Below, piece after piece: positions 33,340-45,149 of a stretch of DNA of 64,000 nucleotides. Origin of the DNA: Lepeophtheirus salmonis (Eukaryota; Arthropoda; Copepoda; Siphonostomatoida; Caligidae); the NCBI RefSeq assembly GCF_016086655.4, contig NC_052136.2:12152001-12216000 (forward strand), in the 5' to 3' direction. Below the pieces are notes generated by a model. That model made no database searches, had not been told where the DNA came from, and worked only from the letters and a program-made list of their open reading frames with translations. Both the position numbers and the translations under genes were made by a program. Positions within the stretch are counted from its first letter, which is position 1. Each line of letters starts with the position of its first letter.

Positions 33340-33650
33340 CTACAAACTACTTCATCTCATAAAAACTGATCCCGTCTATCATTTTTTCTTTTTTTAAACT
33401 AATGAATAGAAAAATATTCCAGATTCCTTAGGTGTTTTTAAAAATACACCTCTGTCAATTTGGATGGGGTGATTTTTTCCCCCAAAAACCCGCACAAATC
33501 CGCATTTATATTATCAGTTTATTAGCGACTACAAACTGCTTCATCTCATAAAAACTGATTCTGTCTATCAATTTATATATTTTTAATCAATAAAAAATGT
33601 TCAAGATTTCTTAGGTTTAAAAAAAATTTGTCTATAAATTAAAAAGCGTT
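33340..33650. repeat. Direct repeat, about 190 bp apart
   Basis: ctacaaactacttcatctca with about 100 following bases recurs at 33530 (ctacaaactgcttcatctca). The two units differ by scattered changes. Confidence 0.65.
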
Positions 33651-34059
33651 ACTTTTGGCCCAAAACGTCGAAGACAATTCGCAGATCATTTTAAGTTATT
33701 AGATGAACCTGTATCTTTTTTCTTGAAATTTTGCAATACCAATATAGTTTAAACACTCTAGAACAACAACATTAGGGTAAATTTTTTGTTATGTCTTGAA
33801 GAAAAAGTCATCAATTTTATAATTTAAAAGATGAATATATTTATGGAGTTTTATGTGTCACGAAACTTTTTATCGATCAGCTGTTTGAACAACTTAATAC
33901 ATGGAGAGAAAAAAGATTAGCGCACTTCCTCTTTTGTTACATTCTTATTCATACTCCTCGTTGAGTTTTTTTTTTTTTTTGTGTGTGGGTGTGTAGACTT
34001 CATCTTAGAAGAAAAAAGTAGAAGAGGTAGTTCAGAGCCAAGCTTCCTATGAATGTTTC

Positions 34060-34240
34060 CAAGAAAATATGGCCTCACAGCTCCCCCGATCTTAATCCTT
34101 TGGATAATTCCATCTAGGCAAAGGTCGAGGGAGCTGCCTCTAACAAGCATCGCAGGTCTATGAGATCGTTGGAAGCCACCATCAAGGCTGCATGGACAGA
34201 CTTGTACACACTACTGTCTTCAAGAACTAGTTTTAGATAA
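34060..34240 (+). pseudogene. Tc1/mariner transposase C-terminal fragment
   Basis: The plus strand reads WPHSSPDLNPLDNSI, the third-Asp motif with Asp kept, then a stop, AKVEGAASNKH, and LEATIKAAWTDLY, ending SSRTSFR plus TAA (34238-34240). It is followed by a possible terminal repeat containing gagtgtccacttaaatatg. The 5' two thirds of the gene are missing. Confidence 0.6.
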
Positions 34241-34876
34241 AGTTTGAAAAACAATCTGGAGTGTCCACTTAAATATGACGCATATGGTACATTTTTATTG
34301 ACATGGTCTCACTATGTATTTATACAATCTTTATCCTTGAGAAAGTCTTCATAATTTCAAATAGGTAAAATCATGTACAAACATACATATGTATACATAG
34401 ATTTATATTATGACCAAAACCTTGAAAGGATATAAAAATTGCAACATTGTTTTTAATAATAGCAATGGTCCTACTCGCCGTTTCATAGATCTTCAGCATT
34501 ATATTTAATTGTACGTACAAGTAACTTCCGCTTTCTCGTCCTAGAGGAATTAGTAGGTTCATGAGTTCGTTCACTTCCGATTATTATAATTAGAGTAGGG
34601 AAGACCAGGGACCGTTGCAATTTCCTTTAATTAATATTATTTTACAGATTCATTTTTTTACAGTTATCAGTTGATAAAATCTAATTAAAATTCTAAACTC
34701 ACTCTGCGAGGATATATTTGAGATATTATAATATACAGTACAAAGGATACAAGTTGCAACAAGTCCTCTAATTTTTTTCGCATTATTTATTCTATTTTGA
34801 ATAGATTAATAAAGCAAAGTTTGTCATTCTGTCTGTCTAAATGTATGAAAAACAGTCATTGGGTAGAATGTATATA
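34241..34876. other. Noncoding AT-rich stretch
   Basis: No gene or strong repeat. The minus-strand open frame at 34371-34574 has no recognisable content. Confidence 0.3.
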
Positions 34877-35132
34877 CAGGGTGGGGCTGAAAAATGTGGA
34901 TTGTTAATTCATGTTAATTTGCTCATAAATATAAGAAAGTTTATTTATTATTTTTTGACATTCTGGTTTGGCCATTCCTTGTACATAAATGAATTATTGT
35001 AAATATTTTGCGTTCTCGGCATCATAAATGAGCAAAAAGTCATAAGACAGCACATTTTATAAATTGAAAATAAAAATTATTCAAGTATTTCTATAGCGAC
35101 ATCTCAAATCCACGTTTAGCTACCCAACCATG
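34877..35132. mobile_element. MITE-like element, 256 bp
   Basis: Flanked by TA at 34875-34876 and 35133-35134. The left end is cagggtggggctgaaaaatg followed by tggatt. The right end, aatccacgtttagctaccca followed by accatg, is a diverged inverse of it. There is no coding sequence. The size and ends fit a Tc1/mariner-type miniature element. Confidence 0.5.
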
Positions 35133-35134
35133 TA

Positions 35135-36788
35135 GTGTTCCATGATGTATATCATAAACATATTTTGACATAAAAAATAATGATATAGTCGTATTAATGA
35201 AATTTTATGACAAGAACGCTGCATCTATTTTTTTATTTGTCTTTTATGTAAAAAAAAATCTTAATTCATAAGCGTATATGTTAAGATTTGAATTAAATAT
35301 AAACACTTGTATGTTAAAGTGAATTTTGTGTGTTTTATTGATGAGCAATCGTAAGACTAAAGTACTCATCAGTCATCCCAAAAATATATTTTTTTTTCTC
35401 AACCTCTTATTATATTCTTTCATTCGTGAGGAGAAAACGTGTCATAGTTAATAATATAATTATGATTGTATGGAATTGTTGCGTTGGAGTGGGCTCATAA
35501 AAAACGGAGACCAATACTGAGGATTTATTTATTCCTGGGCAATGCCGAGTACTACTGTTAGTTATTTTATAGAACATTGACACTTCGCATTAATCGTTTC
35601 GTTTCGTATCTTTTAGCCAGCGAATAATAGTTATATATTAATCTACTATCTCAAATTAAAATTGAATCATTCAACATCATAAAACTTTAGTAATTTATTC
35701 ACCAATAGACTTTGGATTTTTGAGCGAAACAAAATTTCAAAAATATTTTTTTCTGTTAATTTTTGCCATTGATCAATAGTTTTAAACATACAAAAATACC
35801 TTTTCAACGTACGCATTAGTAGTTGTACCTTTCAAATTTGACGTTGGCGTGATCTTCAGGAGTAATCTCATCATAACCATCATTGATTTTACATCCAACC
35901 TTTTGCATACATGGATGCATCAGGAATTTGCAATTTTGGGATTTTTTTTTGTGGTTAGATAGGAGAGGGATTATTCGTGAGTCAATTTTGTGCCAAATGT
36001 ATCCTGCCTCTAATTATCAGTTGTTGGAACTAACTTCCTCATACATATATCCGATCATGTAATTGTATCATAAACATATTTTTAACTCCAAAATTAGAGA
36101 CAAATGATGGAAGGTTTTTGCAGGTGGACTTTTCCTCGAAAAATGTCAAAAAAAGCTGCTATATTATCTAACTAGAGCCCAAATATTATCGATTTAGAAA
36201 AAGGAACAATAGTCTAATTCATAAATCCAATTTGATTTTGTTTCAACTGTTGCCTACGTTGTCATGTATAATCTATGGAAAAACTACTGACCTATATAAC
36301 CTTTGAATATATTGAGTATTTGTATGTTTTAAAAAACATAAGTACTTCCAGATTGTCAAATTAATTCTCCGCAATTTTAAAAATGAATTAGATACACGTA
36401 GCAACCCGAATCTTTGGATGAGTTCATATGAATGAACAGGTTTTATTATTGATATACTATGTACTTTTGATATAGAAAATATATTCAATCTCTAGTCAGA
36501 AATCATATTGTGAAGTTCCTTTATACATATAGGTATTTTATAATATTTAAATCCTACATCGTATTTTATTCGATGCTCTCTTATAATATTATTTAGCAAT
36601 TTTTATTTACAGCGTATTATACATTCTTATTTATGAACTATAGCAAAAATTTCTTCATAAAAATTATAAAATGGCCAATATATATATATATATATTCTAC
36701 GAGGGATAAACGTAAAATTGAAGTTGTATTCTAATTACTTCGTTTATTTATCAAAAATGATAAAATATAAAATAACCATTACGTATAA
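35135..36788. other. Noncoding AT-rich stretch
   Basis: No gene. A family E-related piece lies at about 35440-35575 (ctgggcaatgccgagtacta; compare 47370-47390). A TA run is at about 36678-36695. Confidence 0.35.
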
Positions 36789-37600
36789 ACAGGGGCGTCT
36801 ACAGGATTATATATATATGTATATTTTTTATTTTTTTCAGAGGGGGTAGGCCTTGGTTTTTGCAATTTTTAAAAAATTGCAAAATTAAATTTTTTTGAAA
36901 AAAACAATCAAAAATTTACAGCTGTTGATATACAAAATTATGAACAGCTACGGATTTTTGAAATTTTTTTGTAAATAGCTATGAAATTTTGAAGTTTTTT
37001 GAATTTTTTTTGTAAATAGCTTTGAAATTTTGAAGTTTTTTGAATTTTTTTTCCAAAAAAATTAACTTCTTATGAATAGTTATGAATTTTTGAACTTTTT
37101 GAAAAAAAAATGTAATTTCTTGTGAATAACTGTGGAATTTAGAATTTTTTTTTCCAAAAATGTAATATTTTGTGAATAACTATGAATTTAAAAAAAAAAA
37201 AAAAAAAATTTTGTGAATAGCTATAAATTTTTTGAAAAAAATGCAAGTTTTTGTCAATAGCTGTGGATTATAGAATTTTATATTTGAAATTATTATCCAA
37301 AAAAATATTTTTTTGTGAACAACCACGGATTATTGATTTTTTTTACTAAAATTTAATTTTTTGAGAGTAGCTAAAATTTTGACATTTTTTCCAAAAAATT
37401 TAATATATGAAATTTTTTAGAAAAAATTTAATTTTTGTTAAAAGCTGTTGATTTTTACATTTTTTTTTTCAATAAAAGTTAATAGTGATTTTTTTTTAAT
37501 AGCTGTGGATTTTTCATTTTTAGTAAATAGCTACGGACCTTTGAATTTTTTTTCCCAAAAATGTATTGTTTTTAAGTAATGAAGTTTTATGATCTCGGGG
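36789..37600 (+). repeat. Minisatellite-cored repeat, family F, long copy
   Basis: It starts caggggcgtctacagg, like the other family F ends, and continues with about a dozen imperfect units of the type tgtgaatagctgtggattt separated by A/T runs. Spacing between units is about 41-55 bp; two adjacent units at 36971 and 37012 are nearly identical. No right terminal end was found. Confidence 0.7.
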
Positions 37601-38234
37601 GATTGTTAGACTATATCATTTCATCAGAAAAACTGCCTTGGTCTTCCCTAAACACAATTTAGTACTTGAAAGGAGTACCTATTTTATTAATGAAGGTCGT
37701 CTGATGTACTTACATACTTGTCTGTGTTGTAGGCATGTTTTCTACATGCCTAATAATATATAGATATTCCTCAGTTTTGCATTGATTTTTATTTTCAATC
37801 AAAAACTATTATTATTATTATTTTTGCAACCATTGAAGGAAAAATTGATGAAAAGGTGTTAGACCCGAAGCAAACCTTTGAGCTAATGAATAGTCACTTT
37901 TTCAGTTTATACGTCACGTTTAACAATTCCATTAAGAATAGATTTATTTATAGTTTTATACAATAATATGATGTTCTCACGTATCCAATGAGGATTAAGG
38001 AACAGTGGGGGCCCTAGTGGACGTCCTTGAAGAAACAAGGCTATTAAATAAAGGGTCAGTTAACTCCATACTCTATAAAAATGACAGAATAGTTTGTACA
38101 AACGATGTATAATAGGATGGTTTGTTTTGTTAAAAAAATAGAAACAGTTTTATATTTAACAAATTTTTTCTCAAAATTACATTATGTAAAATAACTAAAA
38201 ATGTCTTCTAACACTGAATAAAGAGTATCTGTCT
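37601..38234. other. Noncoding AT-rich stretch
   Basis: No gene or repeat is seen. Confidence 0.3.
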
Positions 38235-38410
38235 CTTTTCATTATTTGATTACAATGTGAGACCTAAAGATGACTTCGTAAGACAATGCAATTTAGAATA
38301 GGTAATTTTCATAACCTACGACAACTTTACCACACCAGTCGTAATCAACATTCGAAAAAAGTTCAAACCAAACCCCTCTCATGTGTAATACTGTGTGTGT
38401 GTGTGTGTGT
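38235..38410 (+). repeat. Repeat family R, copy 2, with a TG run
   Basis: Matches 3895-4035 (gacctaaagatgacttcgta, cagtcgtaatcaac). A (tg) run of about nine units follows at 38392-38410. Confidence 0.6.
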
Positions 38411-38524
38411 TAGGGTCCTTTTTTTTATTTTTACATCTTTTTTTCAGATGTTAGTTCAATTTTATGTGGGAGAAATAGGAAAATTAAGACAATTGACATA
38501 AAATTAAATAAAAAGTAGTATTGT

Positions 38525-38945
38525 ACAAGGGCATCTGCAGGGGTGGACTGGAGGGGATGTAGCCTCCCCAAAATTAAGAAATTTTTTCTATTTACAAGAA
38601 ATGTAATATTTGATTTTTTTTTTTCTTTGCATTTGAATTTAAATTTGAAATTTTTTCTAAAAAAATTTCAAAGTTCAAATTTAATTTTTGGAGTTTGCAT
38701 TACCAAAAAAATAATTTTTGTAAAAAGCTGTTGATTTTTGGAAATTTTTTCCATAATTTTTTTTTTTTTTACGGTTGTCGATTTTTGAAATTTTTTCCTA
38801 AATATTTGATTTTTTGTGAATAGCTGTGAATTTATGAAATCTTTTTCGTATAATTTTTTTTCCAAAACTGTAATTTTCAAAAAAAAAAAAAATCTTCAAA
38901 AAACCCCTGTAACCCCCCCAATATATAATTCTTCGGACGCCCCTG
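38525..38945 (+). mobile_element. Family F element with both ends
   Basis: The left end reads caagggcatctgcaggggtg and the right end is the inverse of acaggggcgtccgaagaa, so the A/T tandem core is enclosed by short inverted ends rich in G or C. The core holds several aatagctgtgaattta-type units. About 420 bp, no coding sequence. It suggests the family moves as a TIR-type non-autonomous element. Confidence 0.55.
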
Positions 38946-40369
38946 TTGTATTTGATTCATTATATTCGAGCTCAGTATAGTTCGAGTTTTTTATTTATGT
39001 TTCAAGTCCAGATCTTTTAATCAAAAGGATTGTCTGTAGAAGTTTTTCATTGTCTTACGAGTGATATATGAAATTTAATTAATCATTACTCAAATGTTTT
39101 GAGTTTTTATTATTCGAGTTCATGTTAAGTGTCAAACTTTTAATAAAAAGTATTGTGAACGAATTTGAGTAAATTACACCATCCAATAGCATTTTTTCCA
39201 CCCGGCTAAAGTTAAAATTTATTATTGTTATTTAAGCCATAAAACATGAAAATGATAATTAAAACCTGCAATCACAATAGGTTTTATCTATAAAAACTTT
39301 TTTTATTCACGTTTTTAGAGTAATATTTAGATTCAAACACAGATTTTGACTTAAAATATTTATATAGATGAAAATTAAAGGTAATAACAATGGAACATTC
39401 CATCATTCGAAAATTATTTTTTTTATTTAGTTTTCTTAAATACATTTCCTAAAAATTGTGACTAGTCATACAAAATCAAATAAAAGGAAGAAAACTTATT
39501 TGGAAGGAAATATTTTTTTCAATTCCTAAAAGTAAGACCTTATATTACAACTTCAAAAGATTTGTTGGCGAAAAAAAATCGATTTTGATTTATTTATTTT
39601 TGCTTAACTTTTTATTTTCCCATAGAATATTTAATAAATAAGCAATTAAAGGCTGTGTGACAAAGGGGTTTGAAATTAAATATGATTTAGTTAATTTTTT
39701 AGCGGCTTATAAAAAATAATTTGAACAATTCTCAATCATTATTGAATAATCATTTCATAGTTTATATAATTGTCTAACTACCAACAGATTTGATGACTTT
39801 TTTTCTGTTACTTTTCAGAGGAAACTGGGATATACTCTATCTTTCAACCATCTTCCGAAAAAAAACAGAAAAAAGGCCCAAAATCAGTTGGTAGTTGCAC
39901 CAATTCTTCAAACTATGGAATTATTATATAATAATAACTGGAATTTGTTCACAGGTTAATTAGAACTAACAAATTTACTCTACCTAGGGACTTTAGTACC
40001 GGATCCACATTCCGTCGTCCTATCTGTATTTACTAAGAGTATTTTGGTCATGGTTAGTGGTGGGTCTTTGAATAAGCGATATTATTTGAATAGAGGAGCT
40101 ATCTCAACCTGGAATAGAGTGTTTTCACGTGAGGTCACAATTTTGATGTCAACCATTTTGGGGGGCTAAACTAAGAAGTTTTATAACAATAAAAACTATT
40201 TTACGGAAATATTAAGGTAAATAATGAACTATTGGATCATGTCAAAATCCGGCAAACAAATAAAAGGGCTTAAATCTTACTGGCTATAAAAATGTTATCC
40301 CTTAATTTCCTTGTTTGTTACTCATCTCAGCTTAAAATATGGGGGTTCACAGAATTATCTTTTTATGGG
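38946..40369. repeat. Noncoding stretch with repeat fragments
   Basis: No gene. About 38965-39130 contains two related blocks (attcgagctcagtatagttc and attattcgagttcatgttaa). About 39795-39935 is an inverse family E copy (ggcccaaaatcagttggtag). The remainder is AT-rich. Confidence 0.4.
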
Positions 40370-40604
40370 GGGCGAAGGGCTTGGTATTAGTAACTTTCAA
40401 TCAAAAAATTTCAAAAATTAAATTTTTGAAAAAAAAAATCAAAATCCACAGCTGTATAAAAAATTAAACCTTTCGGAAACAAATTCCATAACTGTTAACA
40501 AAAATTCAAAAATTAAATTTCCAATATTAAATTTTTTGTGTGGGGCGAGATCGCACGACAAACCCTCCGCACCCCATGCAACACCAAAGGCGAACTTATC
40601 AGTC
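40370..40604 (-). repeat. Family F, inverse fragment
   Basis: A/T blocks with cacagctgtataaaaaatta-type units, bracketed by gggggcgaagggc at the left and accctccgcaccccatgca at the right. Confidence 0.5.
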
Positions 40605-40950
40605 GGATCAACAATTAATTCCAGTATTTACCATATGGCTAAGGTCTGCTCACGCTTTCAGCCTCGTATAGAGACGGCGATTGAGGCTGGAGGGGACATT
40701 ATGGAATAAAATAAATCAAAATCCATCGAGCTTTCATAATCTGGTTGGAAAGAAATTTGCGTTTGAAAAAAAAAAAATGATTTTCGCTGCACATACATTT
40801 CGTGCAATCTGTATAACAATGCTACAAAACTTTTATGTTAGCTAAGAAATCCAGCTTCAGCCTTCTATAAATGGAAAAAATTGATTGGAACTATACAAAA
40901 CCTCATAAATTATTTTCATAAGCGTGGTCAAAGAATTTTCGAACGCCCGG
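40605..40950 (+). mobile_element. Tc1/mariner 3' end fragment
   Basis: The plus strand reads MAKVCSRFQPRIETAIEAGG then DIME and TAA at 40701-40703. This is the typical transposase C-terminus, in which a CxxF-R helix precedes GGYIE. About 250 bp later the sequence ends in gaattttcgaacgcccgg, next to TA at 40951-40952, a plausible right terminal repeat. The rest of the element is gone. Confidence 0.6.
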
Positions 40951-40952
40951 TA

Positions 40953-43109
40953 CATAATTAATTGTTCGTTCAATAACCGAGAATCATTATATTTTCTCAT
41001 GAAGAAAAGTATATTTATACGTACATATACATACATATTAATAAGGAATCAGTGATGACGATGGCCTTCAACTTGGAAGAGCGTAAGAGAAAAAATACAA
41101 AAATAAAAGGATACTTATAAGGATCTAGTACCAGTTATAAAAATATACTCCTGTTTTTATTCATTTTTATCACCATATAAAAATAACTAGAAAATTCTAA
41201 ATCATGTATATTGTATAATATGTATTCTATTTGAATAGCCCTTGAAATATACACCTTTAGTTTAGATAAACCCCCTCTTTACAGTGTTGAATGTCAAGGG
41301 GTTATCTGATTATCTACATCTGTATGTTTCTAGCTGCAGGGTGCTGTTCATCTTTTTTATAATCAGAGTGTAGAAGTAGTAGCGGGGGTGGGCATGGTTT
41401 CATTGTAGAGACGAGATTCTAAAGTTGTCTTGGAAATACAGTCAGTTACTATCGTGCGTTTATCGTTGAAAATAAATACAGCAAACAATTGTTTGACATA
41501 AAATTTTATGAAATTGCAATAATTAAAATTTAGTTCGACAGTTTTTATTGGAGAAATTTTTGAAAATCAGTAATGTACTTCAATTTTTAATTTATAAAAA
41601 AATAGTTCTTCAATTGTTTTCATAACTTGAAATGTGAAAAAAAAAAAAAAATTGAACGCGAATAACTGCACAAATAAATAAGTCAGAGTGCTAAATATGA
41701 CCAATAAAATTTAATGTCATGCAAGGATTCAAAATGGATATAGTTTGTCCAAAACGAGTAATTAAAGCAGAATTTATTTTGAAAAAAACAAAAAAACCCA
41801 CATTTTTAAGACCTTTGCAGAATCGACAATTACTAATTATATAATCAACTACATTGTTTAAATTAACTAAAATTTTATTTGATATCCCTTTTACAACACA
41901 TTTCACTTAATTGTATAAAATTTTAATTTAACAAGTAACAAAAAATTAAAAAATACACTTTACATGAGATTTTATAAGGATTATGAAAAAATAAGGACAA
42001 TAAATTGCACATTTTAATAAATTAAACAATAAGTCATTTTTAGACAAAAATATAACTTTTTTAATATATAAAATTTTGAGTTTTGCTCTTTATGACCCTA
42101 TGTGCCAAATTTGGTACATTTGGAAAATTACTTATAAGACAAATTACTTTGGATGCATCCGTTAGAAACTTATCCTACCGGTTAAGTACACGTTTACAAC
42201 AACACTGATACTTTGTATTGCGCAAAAACACGCATGGTATTTCAGTTACATCTAAAAATTAATAGGTGTGCATGTATTTCGATAGTTCCGTGCCCGCTCT
42301 AACAATTTTGTGCTTTGAATCCCATGAGTTATGTGCAAATGATATCATTATTTTAAGTATTATCGACTAATAAATACTTAATATGACATTTTGCATTTGT
42401 ATGCCCAATGTGACATATTTGACGATATACATGTCTGTGTGCCTCATGTACCAAATTTGGGACACATATATTAAATACAGGTTTATTTTACAATATTTAT
42501 TTTTTTGCTAAATATGTGTTAGTTATACAGAACGTATGCGAGAAAAATTAAAAATATAATTCAAACATAATTCGGGTTATAAAGGGTTATATTGCTGCAC
42601 ACTCATTGTGTCTACATACATTCGTATTCAACACAAAGTACAACCTAAAATAATGCCCAAAATCCGGGCCAGTACAAAAGAGTACCATGTAGTAGTTAAA
42701 AAAAATAGGATATTAATTGGAATTTATGATTATATAGATAGTGAGTTAAAAAAAAATGAATTTAAATTTTTTTTTTAGAAAAGATAAAAGGAAAATACTT
42801 TTTTGAAATTTTGATGTTGTTTCTTTAAAATTATCAAGTTGAATGAAGTTACAAGATTTGTATGTTTTTAAGTATTCTAGATGAAAGATATATAATTCAG
42901 CAATATTTTAACAACCTTTCCTTAATTTGCTTTATACTATGAGTATTTTAGTCCTAAACAGGTTGCTAATTAACCTTTCAAAATATTGTAAGTAGCTCTA
43001 AAAACTTTGTAATAGAAATAAAGGATTAACCGGAAAATATTTTAAAAAGTAATTATGTAAGATTTAATAAGAAAAAGAAATAAACTAAGAACATATAACT
43101 TTAAAATTC
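40953..43109. other. Noncoding AT-rich stretch
   Basis: No supportable gene in about 2.1 kb. A string of the type tgtaccaaatttgggacaca occurs at about 42108-42125 and 42457-42475. The minus-strand open frame at 41691-41906 shows no motif. Confidence 0.35.
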
Positions 43110-43770
43110 ATAGCAGGCGATTCCCATATTGGTCATCCATCTAAGTCCGGAAGGCTTAGATGGCAAGTGAAGGTTAGTTCTATATTTTCATTTTTATCCG
43201 AACATGGAATTGGTCAAACATATTGGTGGAGACTCAGTTGTTGTAAACATAAACTTTTTGGCAATAGACTTGTTCGAATAGTCTGTAAACTTCACACCAA
43301 TGAATTACCTCTATTTCACATAATAACTGATCTAAATGGTACCAAAAATGGAGGTAACTCGTTTTCAAGGGTATTCTATATTATATGAATAATATATATA
43401 AACTTTATTATAAATATGGAAACGTGGGAAAATTATTTGTGGTAGCATTCACGATTTCGATTCTGATTATAATTTATTTTTAAATAAGCACTATTTTTCC
43501 CCTCTGTGAAATGTCTGAAAGTATCATTGATGATTTGCCTAATGATCAATTATATGCTTATCACATTACGCAAATGGTCATCTCAGGAATTACAGATGAT
43601 GATGATCTTCTTAAAATGAAAATCGATGTTGTTTCATATTCAATATGGCTTACAACGGCAAGTAGTTTCGTACAACTCTACATCTCAAAAAATGGGTTTG
43701 GCTGGAGATGAAGCAAAAAAGTTGCATGTTATCGTTGAATTCATCTTAAATTTTGACTTAGATCTATAGT
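43110..43770 (+). pseudogene. Decayed transposon-like protein fragment (hAT-like?)
   Basis: The plus strand reads NRLVRIVCKLHTNELPLFHI followed by ITDLNGT, and in a second frame from 43511 LPNDQLYAYHITQMVISG, then LKMKIDVVSYSIWLTTASSF and LAGDEAKKLHVIVEFILNF. LHTNELPLxHxI followed by an SxWLTTA motif reminds me of uncharacterised, repeat-like arthropod proteins that I associate with hAT-type elements. This is memory-based and unverified. Frames shift between the pieces and no ends were found. Confidence 0.45.
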
Positions 43771-43884
43771 TCGAAATTAACCCAATACAGACGATAAGTT
43801 AATTAATTTATCACAACATATAAGTATGAATCTTTTAATCTACATGCCGATTTTTTTTTAAATTTATTAAAAAAACCGAAACGT

Positions 43885-44457
43885 TGTAGAGGAAGAAGGA
43901 CTCTCTCAAAAAGGTCAAACTAGACCCGGAGGAATAAAAAATACACACAGCCCAGACAAATTCTCTCATGTCCTTGTAGGGCCATACATGAGATCTCGGG
44001 TTTCACATCAGACTGTCCAGAGAGCTATTAAAAATTGAGTGGAAATAACCTTTTGAGGGTGGAGAAGTCACTTTTGACATCAGCAAAGAAAGAACCCATC
44101 TGCATTCTTTGCAAGACTCTTATGAATGAGTTTTAAAGAACTCTTTTGAGCTCTTTTAAACTATTTTTTTTGACCCCTTACTGCCCTTTTGCCAACCCCT
44201 TTGACTCCACCTTTTGGGTGCATGTTGAGTGAAGGCATGCACTGTCCGTCATCCAAACACCAAGACCATTAAAGCCACTGTCAGTCAGCTTATGGACGCC
44301 ATGACGGAAAACTACATCTACAGTGGGTATCAGGCCTTCTGCTGCCCTCTGGAAGTCCTCATTGCCACTAAGGACGGTTGCGTTAATGGTTTATTAATAA
44401 ATTGTATCTTGCTGAAATTTAAAATTCTTAGTGTTCAGATTTTAATGTAGCCCTCGG
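43885..44457 (+). mobile_element. Internally deleted mariner-like element, family A copy 4
   Basis: N-terminal sequence (VSHQTVQRAIKN, a stop, RTHLHSLQDSYE-like) runs into a T-run and then directly into third-Asp and C-terminal sequence (FANPFDSTFWVHVE, VRHPNTKTIKATVSQLMDAM). The family A terminal repeat ends it at 44457 before TA (44458-44459). The join is the one seen in copies 1, 2 and 5. Confidence 0.7.
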
Positions 44458-44459
44458 TA

Positions 44460-45149
44460 CTTTACTCAACATGATACAAAAAAGATAAGTATAAATTATT
44501 TACTGGGCACATTATTACTCATAAGTCAACCCAAATTGATAGGAAAGTTCAAATTCAAAATTATGGCTTCCTGAAAAAGTCAAATATCTCAAATATCAAG
44601 TATAAGATCTATATATATATATATATTAAATTTCAAATATAAATGTTATTGTGATTCTTTATGTTGCTAAGGATCTATTTCTAATCATTTCTATTTATTT
44701 TTACATTTTTATTTTTATTTGAAATTAGATGGTTAAAAATTTAACATATTGCCAGTAGAGTTTGTAAGAATATATTGTTTTCTTAGGAAATATCTTTCTT
44801 TTAAAAAATTTTGCAAACAGTTTCAAAGATATTCCATTTGTCAAGGACAAAGGGTAGAGAAAAGTTGAAAAAAGTATTTTAACCTGAGATTTCAATGTAT
44901 ATATTTCTTCTTACATCTCAATAACAATATATTGACCATTAATACACTAATTAACCGGTTCTTATTGGGTTCCCAGATATCTTTTGAGATTTTTTTATAA
45001 GTAATATTCTCTTATTTGAGTCATAAATTGATAAACTACATCCCTGAATTTTTTCCAACTATCCTAAATAATTATTAGCTGAAATGGGATTTAAATATTT
45101 TGACCAGTCCATCATATACGTTACACCATATACAATTAATTCAAAACAT
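44460..45149. other. Noncoding AT-rich stretch
   Basis: No gene. A TA run lies at about 44611-44627. Confidence 0.35.

Noticed and set aside
36971..37600. CRISPR-like array
   Set aside because: The repeated units are imperfect, the spacers are A/T runs rather than unique sequence, and the genome is eukaryotic.
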